Virus record (IMG/VR): IMGVR_UViG_3300037153_000138
Coordinates: 1-39,084 of that record
Source of the DNA: a virus
Length of the DNA stretch: 39,084 nucleotides
Direction: 5' to 3' (one strand)
Part shown: piece by piece, positions 1 to 5,960 of the stretch
How the letters are laid out: every line of letters begins with the position of its first letter
Position numbering within the stretch: position 1 is the stretch's first letter
Notes under the pieces: model-generated
Databases searched by the model: none
What the model was told of the DNA's origin: nothing
The model's input: the letters and a program-made list of their open reading frames with translations, nothing else
Translations under genes and position numbers: made by a program

Positions 1-408
1 GTCACGCGACAAACTCGACGGAAATCCGGCCGAAACCCGGGGGCTCGAGCGCGCGAGCCGGCGCCCGGCCGCCTCGGCGACGCCGACGCGATGCCGGCGA
101 TGGCAACGCCGGCATAGCGCCTCGAGGTTCGCCCACTCGTTCGCGCCCGGGTCGGTCGGCAACCGGCCGTCGCGATGGTGGACCTCGTCGGCGCCGGCGC
201 CGCATCGCTCGCAACGCGGATGATGCGCGAGGTAGGCGTTGCGGGCGCGGGTCCAGCGCCAACCGTAGCCCTGCGATCGGCGGCGGCCCTCGCTCGAGCA
301 GCGCCAACGGTCCCACGCGCTCGAGCCGTGGCGCTCGCAACGGCCGGCGCCGTCGACGACCTCGGCGCATCCGGGCTCGGCGCATAGATGCGGCGTCGGC
401 CGGCTCAT
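1..408 (-). CDS. HNH endonuclease, runs off left edge
   Basis: The frame starts at ATG 408 (MSRPTPHLC) and stays open to base 1. The protein has a Cys pair near the N-terminus (HLCAEPGC), then CERCG, the HNH core DEVHHRDG, an Asn (EWANLEALC) and CRRCHRRH, which is a complete zinc-bound beta-beta-alpha-metal nuclease. HNH proteins of this kind next to terminase genes (HK97 gp74 type) take part in packaging-site cleavage. Over the last ~16 codons the composition fits the -1 frame better; that frame ends with TGA at 2-4 (ISVEFVA), so an indel in the GCGCGC run near base 50 is possible. If the window is circular, the annotated frame instead ends at a TGA overlapping the GTG at 38995. Confidence 0.88.
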   Translation of the reverse strand, partial: MSRPTPHLCAEPGCAEVVDGAGRCERHGSSAWDRWRCSSEGRRRSQGYGWRWTRARNAYLAHHPRCERCGAGADEVHHRDGRLPTDPGANEWANLEALCRRCHRRHRVGVAEAAGRRLARSSPRVSAGFPSSLSRD

Positions 409-454
409 CGCTCGCCGAGCTCCGGGCGGACGCCGTCGCGCTCGGCGCCGGCGT

Positions 455-751
455 TCACTTGCCGCGGCGCTTTCGCATCCCGGGCCCGCTAATCGTGCCC
501 TTGCCTTTCGCGACGGTCGCGACCTTGCCGGCCGAGCGGGCGCGGACCTTTTTCGCGACGGTCGAGTAGCTGCCGCTCGTCCCGGATTGGTTCGCTCGCG
601 AGAGCGCGTTGCGGTGGAGCGCGAGCCGCTGTTTCTCGCCGATGCCGGCTTTCGCGGCCTGCGCTTTCGTCGGGACGGGATACTTGCGCGAGCTCGGGTA
701 GGCGAACGCCGAGGCCGGGAGCGCCGCTCGCTGTTTCGCCGTTAGTGCCAT
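455..751 (-). CDS. Conserved phage protein, basic, DUF6582-like
   Basis: A 98-residue basic protein starting at ATG 751 with an AAAGG Shine-Dalgarno about 7 bases upstream. The segment LPASAFAYPSSRKYPVP followed by RNALSRANQSG resembles the short domain (LP..FAYP...RKLPI...H...AL.R) that recurs in phage morphogenesis proteins and in DUF6582-type proteins. The C-terminus is rich in Lys, Arg and Gly (KVATVAKGKGTISG, MRKRRGK) and could bind nucleic acid. It is the first gene after the promoter at 838-867 and is followed 46 bases later by the HNH gene, so it probably belongs to the packaging operon. The function is not known; the family resemblance is from memory of the motif. Confidence 0.7.
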   Translation of the reverse strand: MALTAKQRAALPASAFAYPSSRKYPVPTKAQAAKAGIGEKQRLALHRNALSRANQSGTSGSYSTVAKKVRARSAGKVATVAKGKGTISGPGMRKRRGK

Positions 752-837
752 CGCGCCTTTCGGGTCCGGGAACAGGATGCGACGAGGTCGCGATCGTGCG
801 GAGAGGTTCCCGGCCGGGGATGGCGCTCTCGGGCCCG

Positions 838-867
838 AGGTTAGCGCGAGCGCCGGCGGCGCGTCAA
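838..867 (-). promoter_or_regulatory. Sigma70-like leftward promoter, probable late promoter
   Basis: On the minus strand TTGACG (867-862), an 18-base spacer and TAACCT (843-838) give a good vegetative promoter. It lies about 90 bases upstream of the ATG at 751 and directly downstream of the terminator at 962-992, so it starts a new leftward transcript through the 98-residue gene and HNH. If the genome is circular, that transcript continues into TerS and the whole late operon. The rest of 752-961 shows no coding signal. Confidence 0.55.
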
Positions 868-961
868 ATGAGCGGGCCCGGCCCGCCTGCGGCGAACGGT
901 GCCGGGCCCGGAATGATGGCGCCACCTAGCGAGCCGTCGCTCGCCGGCGAGAGGATACGCC

Positions 962-992
962 GAAAAAGCCTCGAGGCGCCCGGAGGCGCCTC
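962..992 (-). terminator. Intrinsic terminator, leftward
   Basis: On the minus strand an 8-bp perfect stem GAGGCGCC/GGCGCCTC (992-985 with 80-73 of the same line, i.e. 980-973) closes a TCCG loop, followed by GAGGC and a TTTTT run at 966-962. It ends the leftward operon whose last gene stops at 1062. Confidence 0.75.
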
Positions 993-1061
993 GTTGCCGT
1001 CAATCCCGACCGAGCGGGTTGCTCAAAAGCGACCCGGTCGTCCGTTCTCGACCGGCGGATA

Positions 1062-1262
1062 CTAGCGGACGTCGCCGGCGAGCGCGAGCTCGAGCCGGGC
1101 GACATGCGCGCGGGCCTCGGCGGCCTCGACGCGCAGTTTGAGCGCGGCGCCGCGGGCGGCGAGCGAGCGGCTCGCCCATAGCTCGGCGGCCTGCCGCTCG
1201 AGCTCGACGACGGCGAACCGCTCGAGCTCGAGGTCCTCGACGAGGCCGAGCGGCGCGCTCAC
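1062..1262 (-). CDS. Small helical protein, unknown
   Basis: A 66-residue protein starting at GTG 1262, inside the stop codon of the preceding gene (GTGA overlap). It is almost entirely predicted helix with alternating Glu, Leu, Ala and Arg (VEDLELERFAVVELERQAAEL), so a coiled coil or helical bundle is likely. No catalytic motif is visible. It is the last gene of a short leftward operon started by the promoter at 1993-2027 and ends about 70 bases before a terminator. The high GC3 and low GC2 of this frame support it over the overlapping frames. Confidence 0.65.
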   Translation of the reverse strand: MSAPLGLVEDLELERFAVVELERQAAELWASRSLAARGAALKLRVEAAEARAHVARLELALAGDVR

Positions 1263-1534
1263 GCGGGCAACCCGTAGTAGCGGCGCTCGAGCCGGTCCCA
1301 CTTCGCCGCGAGTTTCGGCCGGCGGTCGAGCTCGGCGTAGAGCGGCGAGTTTTCGTCGTCGAGCTCGGCGCGCAGTAGCGCGCGGGCCCGCTTGACGAGC
1401 GCGTCGACGTAGTCGTCGGTCGAGCTCGAGTTGCGGCCGGTGAGGATGCCGCGGTCGCGGCGGTAGTAGATGCCGGCGAGCGCGGTAACGGTGCGCTCAA
1501 ACTCGACGACCGAGCGGGCCTTGCCGGCGCTCAT
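1259..1534 (-). CDS. Hypothetical protein, basic
   Basis: A 91-residue protein starting at ATG 1534 (MSAGKARSVVEFERTVTALAG), which overlaps the previous gene's stop. It contains YYRRDRGILTGRNSSS, then an acidic stretch (AELDDENSPLYAEL), and ends RRYYGLPA. The Arg- and Tyr-rich ends and lack of hydrophobic segments suggest a cytoplasmic, possibly nucleic-acid-binding protein. I do not recognise a family. It is translationally coupled to its neighbours on both sides. Confidence 0.65.
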   Translation of the reverse strand: MSAGKARSVVEFERTVTALAGIYYRRDRGILTGRNSSSTDDYVDALVKRARALLRAELDDENSPLYAELDRRPKLAAKWDRLERRYYGLPA

Positions 1535-1956
1535 GACCGGGCCTCGGCGATGAGCGCGGCGACGACGGTCGGCCAACGCTTGTCGCAGTAGGCGAACGCC
1601 TCGGCGGTCGCGTCGTCGTAGCTCGCGCCCTCGCGCATCCGGGCGGCGATCGCCTTGGCGACGCGCTCGCGGACGAGCTCGAGCTCGGCCGCGCGCTGCT
1701 CGGCGATGATCCTGCCGAACAGCGCCGTTAGCGCCGCCTGCGCGCGCTCGAGCGCCTCGTCGGACGAGTCGCGAACGTGCGACCAATCCCAACCGTGGCG
1801 CATGTAGTCGAGCATGCTCTCGCGGGCCTCGCCCGAGCGCGTGTCGCCGAAACCGTCGGCCTCGAGGTAAATCTCGACGCGGTCCTCGAGCGGCAAATGC
1901 CGCGCGCCGTCGCCGAAAAGGTTGTAGTAGAGGTTGTCGAGCATTTGCGAGCGCAT
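1531..1956 (-). CDS. Hypothetical early protein, first gene of left operon
   Basis: A 141-residue protein (MRSQMLDNLYYNLFGDGARHLP). Two starts are possible: ATG 1956, preceded by AAAGGA at Shine-Dalgarno distance, and in-frame ATG 1992, which lies right at the expected transcription start of the promoter and would be leaderless. I prefer 1956 because of the ribosome site. The N-terminus resembles small phage proteins with a Tyr-rich start. The rest is helical and acidic/basic mixed (AAELELVRERVAKAIAARMREGASYDDA) and ends in a Trp-containing segment KRWPTVVAALIAEARS. No family recognised. As first gene behind the palindromic operator it is a candidate for an immediate-early or immunity function. 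Confidence 0.7.
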   Translation of the reverse strand: MRSQMLDNLYYNLFGDGARHLPLEDRVEIYLEADGFGDTRSGEARESMLDYMRHGWDWSHVRDSSDEALERAQAALTALFGRIIAEQRAAELELVRERVAKAIAARMREGASYDDATAEAFAYCDKRWPTVVAALIAEARS

Positions 1957-1992
1957 GAGCGATCCTTTCTCTAGTGGGTGGCGGGAGCTCAT

Positions 1993-2027
1993 GTCTACAT
2001 AGTAGACACGCGAGAGCTCGACCGCAA
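1993..2027 (-). promoter_or_regulatory. Leftward promoter with 15-bp palindromic operator
   Basis: Minus strand: TTGCGG (2027-2022), 17-base spacer, TACTAT (2004-1999). The -10 lies inside the palindrome GTCTAC-TAT-GTAGAC (2007-1993), and ATG at 1992 follows immediately. The same -35, spacer length, -10 and palindrome occur on the plus strand at 2686-2720. A repressor bound to the palindrome would cover the -10 of both promoters. Confidence 0.75.
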
Positions 2028-2054
2028 GGTTTTCGGCGCTCTCTTAGAGAACCT

Positions 2055-2330
2055 TTACGTATCGCTCGAGCGCGTCCGCGGCCGGCCCGCCGCATGCTCC
2101 TCGAGCGCGCGGTCGACGACGTCGAGCCGGCGTTGTTCGCGCGCAACCGCGGCGATGATCCGGTCGGCCTCTTTCTGCCGGCCGAGTTTCTCGAGCTCGG
2201 CCGCATGCTTGAGCCGCGCGACGCGCGCCTCGCTCTCGGCGAGCTCGAGCCGCGATTGCGCGCCGGCGGCGTCGAGCGCGGCGAACGCGAGGTCGTAGAG
2301 CTCGGCCGCCGATTTGCGGCGCGGCGTCAT
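2055..2330 (-). CDS. Small coiled-coil protein, unknown
   Basis: A 91-residue protein starting at ATG 2330 (MTPRRKSAAELYDLAFAALD), overlapping the preceding stop by four bases. Most of it is a charged helix with heptad spacing (ELAESEARVARLKHAAELEKLGRQKEADRIIAAVAREQRR), ending in a flexible RPRTRSSDT tail. It resembles many short phage coiled-coil proteins, but no family is evident. It ends about 30 bases upstream of the leftward promoter, so transcription from its own upstream start would run into that promoter. Confidence 0.65.
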   Translation of the reverse strand: MTPRRKSAAELYDLAFAALDAAGAQSRLELAESEARVARLKHAAELEKLGRQKEADRIIAAVAREQRRLDVVDRALEEHAAGRPRTRSSDT

Positions 2331-2605
2331 GGCTCGAGGATCGGGTCGTCGGTAACGGCGCCGTCGGGCCCGATGCCGTGCACGGCGCCCGTCCGCTTGA
2401 AAATCGCGAATCGGTAGAGCGCGAATCGGTCGGCGCCGTCGGCCGACTGTTGCCCGAGCCAAACGAGCAACCAAGGCCCGGCGAGCTCGGCGTCCGAGCC
2501 CGGCGGCGCCCATCCCTGCCAATCGGCGTTGACGAGCTCGAAATGAGGATGCGCGGCGAGCAGTAGGTCGAGCCCGCGGCGCGCCGGCGACCGCTCGAAA
2601 CTCAC
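2327..2605 (-). CDS. Hypothetical protein, 92 aa
   Basis: Starts at GTG 2605 (MSFERSPARRGLDLLLAAHPHF), with AGGG about 8 bases upstream. It contains several Trp residues and a compact mixed alpha/beta pattern (FELVNADWQGWAPPGS, AGPWLLVWLGQQSADG, RFALYRFAIFKRTGAVHG), so it is probably a folded globular domain. It is the first gene of a two-gene leftward unit between the two divergent promoters. Its own promoter is not obvious; the A/T-richer stretch with TTACGTAA at 2670-2677 is the only candidate region. Function unknown. Confidence 0.65.
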   Translation of the reverse strand: MSFERSPARRGLDLLLAAHPHFELVNADWQGWAPPGSDAELAGPWLLVWLGQQSADGADRFALYRFAIFKRTGAVHGIGPDGAVTDDPILEP

Positions 2606-2685
2606 GGGCCGACCCTACTCGAGCTCCGGGCCCGGCGAGGTCGGCGAGGTCGCTATTTGCGGCCGTTCTCTTACGTAACTCTAAC

Positions 2686-2720
2686 TTGCGGCGAGGCCCT
2701 CTCTCGTCTACTATGTAGAC
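2686..2720 (+). promoter_or_regulatory. Rightward promoter with 15-bp palindromic operator
   Basis: TTGCGG (2686-2691), 17-base spacer, TACTAT (2709-2714), with palindrome GTCTAC-TAT-GTAGAC at 2706-2720 over the -10. ATG 2721 follows directly, at the expected +1. Downstream, CCACTAG-GAAAGGA-ATGCGC is also shared with the leftward promoter region. It drives the eight-gene rightward operon. Confidence 0.75.
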
Positions 2721-2753
2721 ATGACGTTTTCGACCACTAGCGAAAGGAACAGC

Positions 2754-2930
2754 ATGCGCACTATCGACACGGGCGAGACTCTCGCCGCCCGGCTATGGGA
2801 TTCCGAGTCGCGGCGCTCCCCCTACTCGACCGTCGCCGACCCGAACGAGGACGACTACTGCGAGGGTTGCGACTCGACCGTCGACTACTCGGACGGCTCG
2901 CTCTACGGCCGTTGCCGGTGCGCGTCATGA
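2754..2930 (+). CDS. Small Cys-rich protein, first gene of right operon
   Basis: A 58-residue protein (MRTIDTGETLAARLWDSESR). ATG 2754 has GAAAGGA at Shine-Dalgarno distance. An in-frame ATG at 2721 lies at the transcription start and would add 11 residues from a leaderless transcript. The C-terminal half is acidic and carries CEGC and CRC (YCEGCDSTVDYSDG, YGRCRC), which is compatible with a small zinc knuckle. No family recognised. Its stop overlaps the next start in the sequence TCATGAGC, the junction used throughout this operon. Confidence 0.65.
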   Translation: MRTIDTGETLAARLWDSESRRSPYSTVADPNEDDYCEGCDSTVDYSDGSLYGRCRCAS

Positions 2931-3100
2931 GCGCCGGCGCTTTCGACCGGATGCGCGCCGACCGCGACCGGGCCCGCGCGCTCGAGCTCGCCGCCCGCGC
3001 GCAACGCATGGCGGCCGACGCCCATCGGCGCGGCGATTTCCTCGCGACCGCGCGCCTCATGCGCTCCGCGCGCCAATGGCGCGAGGCGGCCCGGTCATGA
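2927..3100 (+). CDS. Small Arg/Ala-rich helical protein
   Basis: A 57-residue protein, MSAGAFDRMRADRDRARALE onward. It is strongly basic, with Ala and Arg in helical spacing (ARAQRMAADAHRRGD, ARLMRSARQWREAARS), and looks like a single amphipathic helix pair that could bind nucleic acid or a protein partner. No known domain is visible. It is coupled by a four-base overlap to genes on both sides. Support rests on codon-position composition and exact operon phasing. Confidence 0.6.
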   Translation: MSAGAFDRMRADRDRARALELAARAQRMAADAHRRGDFLATARLMRSARQWREAARS

Positions 3101-3333
3101 GCGCGCCCTATGACGAGCTCGGTCGGCGCATGAGCGACGAGGCCGCCGAGCAGGAGCGCGCGTATGAGCGCGCGTCGGCCGACGTCGTCCTCGCGCTCTC
3201 GAGCGACGACGCCGCCGGCATCGCGAGCGCGCTCGACCTCCTCGTCGACGTCGTCGAGCTCGACGACCTCGAGCGCGCCGAAATCGAGCGGCTCGCCGGC
3301 CTCATCCGCGCCGAGCTCGAGGCCCGATCATGA
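3097..3333 (+). CDS. Small acidic helical protein
   Basis: A 78-residue protein (MSAPYDELGRRMSDEAAEQE). In contrast to its basic neighbour it is acidic, with hydrophobic and Asp/Glu residues alternating (SALDLLVDVVELDDLERAEIERLAGLI). Pairing of a basic and an acidic helical protein from adjacent coupled genes could mean they form a complex; this is inference only. No family recognised. The stop overlaps the next start. Confidence 0.6.
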   Translation: MSAPYDELGRRMSDEAAEQERAYERASADVVLALSSDDAAGIASALDLLVDVVELDDLERAEIERLAGLIRAELEARS

Positions 3334-3545
3334 GCCGGCGTAGCGAGGCCGAGCAGGCTCGCGCGGTCGTCGCGCGGGCCGACGTCTCGCTCAAACGCGT
3401 AACGCGGGCGGCGGCGAAAGCCGCGCGGGCCCGCGCTGAGCTCGAGGCCGCCATGCGTGAGGCTCGCGCCGCCGGCGTCGCCCTGCGCCCGCTCGCCGAG
3501 GCGTCCGGGCTCTCGGTCGAATGGACTAGGCGGTTGACGTCATGA
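3330..3545 (+). CDS. Small protein with HTH-like C-terminus
   Basis: A 71-residue protein, MSRRSEAEQARAVVARADVS onward. A long basic Ala/Arg helix is followed by LRPLAEASGLSVEWTRRLT, which fits a helix-turn-helix of the type seen at the ends of small phage proteins (first helix LRPLAEA, turn SGL, recognition helix SVEWTRRLT). It may bind DNA. It is one of the few candidates in the window for a regulator of the twin operators, but it is much shorter than a classical repressor and lacks a clear dimerisation domain. Confidence 0.6.
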   Translation: MSRRSEAEQARAVVARADVSLKRVTRAAAKAARARAELEAAMREARAAGVALRPLAEASGLSVEWTRRLTS

Positions 3546-3748
3546 GCGCCCGCAATCCCGACCCGCTCGACCCGGCGACGACGGCCGCGGACTACGCAAT
3601 CGCCGCTCTCGGCGTCGAGCGGGCGCCGCTCCTCGTCGCCGCGCTCACGGCCGGATGGCTCTCGAGCGAGGAGCGCGACGCGCTACGGCCGCTCGCGGTC
3701 GGCGTCGCGTATCTCGCCGGCCTGCCGTATCCCGAGGCGTCGTCATGA
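3542..3748 (+). CDS. Hypothetical protein, 68 aa
   Basis: Starts at ATG 3542 (MSARNPDPLDPATTAADYAI). The middle is hydrophobic and helical (APLLVAALTAGWLSSEERDAL, LAVGVAYLAGLPYPEA) but too interrupted for a confident membrane segment. No motif or family is recognised. It is coupled to both neighbours by four-base overlaps within the rightward operon. Confidence 0.58.
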   Translation: MSARNPDPLDPATTAADYAIAALGVERAPLLVAALTAGWLSSEERDALRPLAVGVAYLAGLPYPEASS

Positions 3749-3963
3749 GCGGGCATCGCGTGATTTTCAAGCATGAGGACGAGGTCGACGGCGAGCCCGT
3801 CGGCCCCGTCGTCGTCTACTCGCTCGCCGACCTACGCGTCGACGCCGACGACGACGGCAAAATCGGCCGGCCGTATGACCCGAACGAGGTCCCGCGTTGG
3901 GTTACGCGCGCCGAGGCCCTCGCGGTCGCGGCCGAGCTCGACGTCGAGCTCGAGGAATCATGA
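3745..3963 (+). CDS. Small acidic protein, 72 aa
   Basis: Starts at ATG 3745 (MSGHRVIFKHEDEVDGEPVG). Beta-strand-like start, then VVVYSLADLRVDADDDGKIG, and an acidic helical tail (EALAVAAELDVELEES). The very acidic composition and small size are reminiscent of DNA-mimic inhibitor proteins of phages, but nothing specific supports that role. It is part of the coupled rightward operon. Confidence 0.58.
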   Translation: MSGHRVIFKHEDEVDGEPVGPVVVYSLADLRVDADDDGKIGRPYDPNEVPRWVTRAEALAVAAELDVELEES

Positions 3964-4109
3964 GCGCCGGCATCCCGCAAGAGGCCCGCGACGGCCTCAT
4001 GCGCGCATGGCTCGAAATCCTGCGCGAGCGGCATCCCGGCGTCGAATGGGTCCCGGCCGAGCGCGAGCGCGTCCAACCGGCGGCCGACGACGACGAGGAC
4101 GAGTCATGA
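3960..4109 (+). CDS. Small protein, 49 aa, acidic tail
   Basis: Starts at ATG 3960 (MSAGIPQEARDGLMRAWLEI). An amphipathic helix (RDGLMRAWLEILRERHPG) is followed by VEWVPAERERVQPAADDDEDES with a strongly acidic end. No family recognised. It is the smallest gene of the rightward operon, coupled at both ends, and rests on phasing and codon composition rather than on homology. Confidence 0.55.
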   Translation: MSAGIPQEARDGLMRAWLEILRERHPGVEWVPAERERVQPAADDDEDES

Positions 4110-4369
4110 GCCCGCGCTATCGCGACGTCGACGGGCTCGAGCGCAACCGTCGGACGCTCGCGCTCGACCTCGAGCTACTCGTCCGGGTCGCCGACGTCGG
4201 CGGCCGGCTCGAGCTCTCGCTCGAGGACGACGGCCGGACGCTCGCGCTCCTCATGACGGCCGAGAACAGCGCGCCGGCCTACGGCGAGCGCGGCGCGAAT
4301 CCGCGCGAGGCCGTCAAACGCCTACGTAACCGGCTCGAGGCCCTCGTCGCCGAAAAATCGAGGCCGTAG
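4106..4369 (+). CDS. Hypothetical protein, last gene of right operon
   Basis: An 87-residue protein starting at ATG 4106 (MSPRYRDVDGLERNRRTLAL). Alternating strands and helices with conserved-looking Leu/Glu patterns (DLELLVRVADVGGRLELSLEDDG, LALLMTAENSAPAYGERG) and a C-terminal basic helix (AVKRLRNRLEALVAEKSRP). Function unknown. It ends 55 bases before a bidirectional terminator that separates this operon from the convergent leftward replication block. Confidence 0.6.
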   Translation: MSPRYRDVDGLERNRRTLALDLELLVRVADVGGRLELSLEDDGRTLALLMTAENSAPAYGERGANPREAVKRLRNRLEALVAEKSRP

Positions 4370-4419
4370 GAGGCCCGTAGAGGCGACGCGAGCGGTCGGC
4401 CCTAGCGGGAGCATGTCGG

Positions 4420-4443
4420 AAAACGGGCGCCTACGGGCGCCCG
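4420..4443. terminator. Bidirectional intrinsic terminator between convergent operons
   Basis: An 8-bp perfect stem CGGGCGCC (4424-4431) / GGCGCCCG (4436-4443) encloses TACG, a UNCG-type stable tetraloop when read on the plus strand. On the minus strand the stem is followed by TTTT (4423-4420), making it a good terminator for the leftward operon that ends at 4452. The plus-strand U tract is weaker. Confidence 0.75.
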
Positions 4444-4451
4444 TCGCCGTT

Positions 4452-4541
4452 CTAGCCCCAACCGTGGAAATACGCGAGGACGACGAAAACCGCGATAACG
4501 ACGAGCGCGATTTCGCCGACCGTAATCGCCCGGTAGTTCAT
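4452..4541 (-). CDS. 29-residue single-pass membrane peptide
   Basis: Starts at ATG 4541 within the stop of the methyltransferase gene (ATGA overlap): MNYRAITVGE then IALVVIAVFVVLAYF and a short HGWG tail. The central 15-20 residues form one membrane helix; the rest is only a few residues on each side. It is the last gene before the convergent terminator. Too small for homology, but the overlap and hydrophobicity make it a credible gene. It might act on the membrane or be a small holin-like peptide; this is not established. Confidence 0.55.
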   Translation of the reverse strand: MNYRAITVGEIALVVIAVFVVLAYFHGWG

Positions 4542-5455
4542 GCGCCGAGCGTAGCGCCGGCGGCGGACCCCTCGGCGAATAGCGGCCGTTGTTGCCGGCG
4601 TAGCCGCTCGGCGGCGAGCTCCGCATAGCCGCGGTCGAGCTCGACGCCGACGCAACGCCGGCCGAGTTTCCGCGCGACGAGCGCCGTCGTCCCGGTCCCG
4701 AGAAACGGGTCGAGGACGACGCCGTCGGGCGGGCAACCGGCGAGGATCATCGGCAGGACGAGCCGCTCGGGAAACGCGGCGTAATGGTCGTCCTCGCAAC
4801 GCGCGGCGCCGACCGACCATGTCGAGCGGAGGAGTTTCGAGTCGTCGTATCGCTCGCGTATCTCGGCGAGCGTCCGCGGCTTTACCATCGTCCCGCGCGA
4901 GCCCTTGCCGGCGACGTTGCGGTCCGAGTATTTCGGCGAGGTTTGGTCGCCCCATCGCTCCCACTTCGCCGGGACGCGGACGGCCTCGGCGTCGTAGTAG
5001 TGCCGCGCCTGCCGCGCGAGCAGGAACGCGTATTCATGGTCGGCGCCCGGCCGCGTTTTCGCGCCGGTGTCCGGTATCGCGTCCGGTTTCCGCCAAACGA
5101 CGTCCGAGCGGACGAGCCAACCGGCGGCGTCGAGCGCGAGCGCCAACCGGGCCGGGATGAGCGCGAGCCGGCCGCGGTCGTAGGTGTCGCCGACGACGAG
5201 CCACGTCGTACCGTTTGCGCGCAGTAATCGCGCGAGCTCGTCGAAAACCGCGACGAGGCTCTCGACGTAGGCGGCCGGCGTCGCCTCGCGGCCGAGGTCG
5301 CCGTCGGCGCCCGGGCGTAGGCGCCAATATGGCGGCGAGGTAACGACGCAATCGACCGAGCCGGCCGGGAGCTCGCGCAGGACGTCCCGCGCGTCGCCGC
5401 CGTAGAGGACGAAATCCGGGTCGGCGACGAGCGCCTCGAGGCCGAGTCCGCTCAT
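4538..5455 (-). CDS. DNA methyltransferase, beta class, probable m4C
   Basis: A 305-residue S-adenosylmethionine-dependent DNA methyltransferase starting at ATG 5455 (MSGLGLEAL). The catalytic motif IV TSPPYW (residues 39-44) comes first and the AdoMet motif VVLDPFLGTGTTALVARKLG near the C-terminus, which is the beta-class order. SPPY rather than NPPY or DPPY is typical of N4-cytosine enzymes, although some adenine enzymes also use it. No restriction endonuclease gene accompanies it, so it is probably a solitary enzyme protecting phage DNA from host restriction. It is coupled to a Cys-containing small gene upstream and a membrane peptide downstream. The sequence specificity cannot be read from the sequence. 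Confidence 0.9.
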   Translation of the reverse strand: MSGLGLEALVADPDFVLYGGDARDVLRELPAGSVDCVVTSPPYWRLRPGADGDLGREATPAAYVESLVAVFDELARLLRANGTTWLVVGDTYDRGRLALIPARLALALDAAGWLVRSDVVWRKPDAIPDTGAKTRPGADHEYAFLLARQARHYYDAEAVRVPAKWERWGDQTSPKYSDRNVAGKGSRGTMVKPRTLAEIRERYDDSKLLRSTWSVGAARCEDDHYAAFPERLVLPMILAGCPPDGVVLDPFLGTGTTALVARKLGRRCVGVELDRGYAELAAERLRRQQRPLFAEGSAAGATLGA

Positions 5456-5706
5456 CCGCGCCGCCACTCGTCGCCCTCCGGGCATGTCTGAAAATGCGAG
5501 CGCCGCAACGCGACCGTCCCAAACTCGCGGACGCGCGTAAGGTCGTCGACGCCGAGGACGGCGACGATCGGCGCGCCCCTCGGGTCGCGGCCGACAACCG
5601 CGGCGTTGCCGTCCTCATGCTCGCCGAGGTCGAGCGGCATCCGCCGGCCGAACGCCGCCGTAACCGCCCACTCGATCGGCGCGCCGCATGACCGACACGC
5701 GCTCAC
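5452..5706 (-). CDS. Small zinc-ribbon-like protein
   Basis: An 84-residue protein from GTG 5706 (MSACRSCGAPIEWAVTAAFG). CRSCG at the N-terminus and a single late Cys (FQTCPEGDEW), with the sequence CGAPIEWAVTAAFGRRMPLD, match a family of phage small proteins with a treble-clef or zinc-ribbon start (C..C..PI.W...T..G..MPLD). It is probably a DNA- or protein-binding accessory factor of the replication block. The full set of four metal ligands is not visible, so zinc binding is uncertain. Confidence 0.68.
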   Translation of the reverse strand: MSACRSCGAPIEWAVTAAFGRRMPLDLGEHEDGNAAVVGRDPRGAPIVAVLGVDDLTRVREFGTVALRRSHFQTCPEGDEWRRG

Positions 5707-5960
5707 TCGTCCTCCTCGAGCGGGTCGTCCCGGCCGACCATGCCGGCGAGCGTCTCCCGTTGCCACTCGAGCAGGCCGAGCGCCCGCCATGCCGGGACCG
5801 ACTCGGGCCCGTAGTGATGACCGACCGCCGGCTCGCCGTCGTCGAGCCGAACCGTCTCATAGATGACGAGCCAACAGCCGAGGAGCTCGCCGTCGCGTAG
5901 GTCGACGAGCCGCTCGAGCGCCTCATGAATCGCGCGGGTTTGGTCGTCGGCGCGGTTCAT
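5703..5960 (-). CDS. Hypothetical protein, acidic, 85 aa
   Basis: Starts at ATG 5960 (MNRADDQTRAIHEALERLVD). A helical N-terminus, then a mixed central region with Trp and aromatic residues (GELLGCWLVIYETVRLDDG, VGHHYGPESVPAWRALGLLEW) and a very acidic end (VGRDDPLEEDE). No recognised family. It overlaps both neighbours by four bases in the replication operon. Confidence 0.62.
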   Translation of the reverse strand: MNRADDQTRAIHEALERLVDLRDGELLGCWLVIYETVRLDDGEPAVGHHYGPESVPAWRALGLLEWQRETLAGMVGRDDPLEEDE

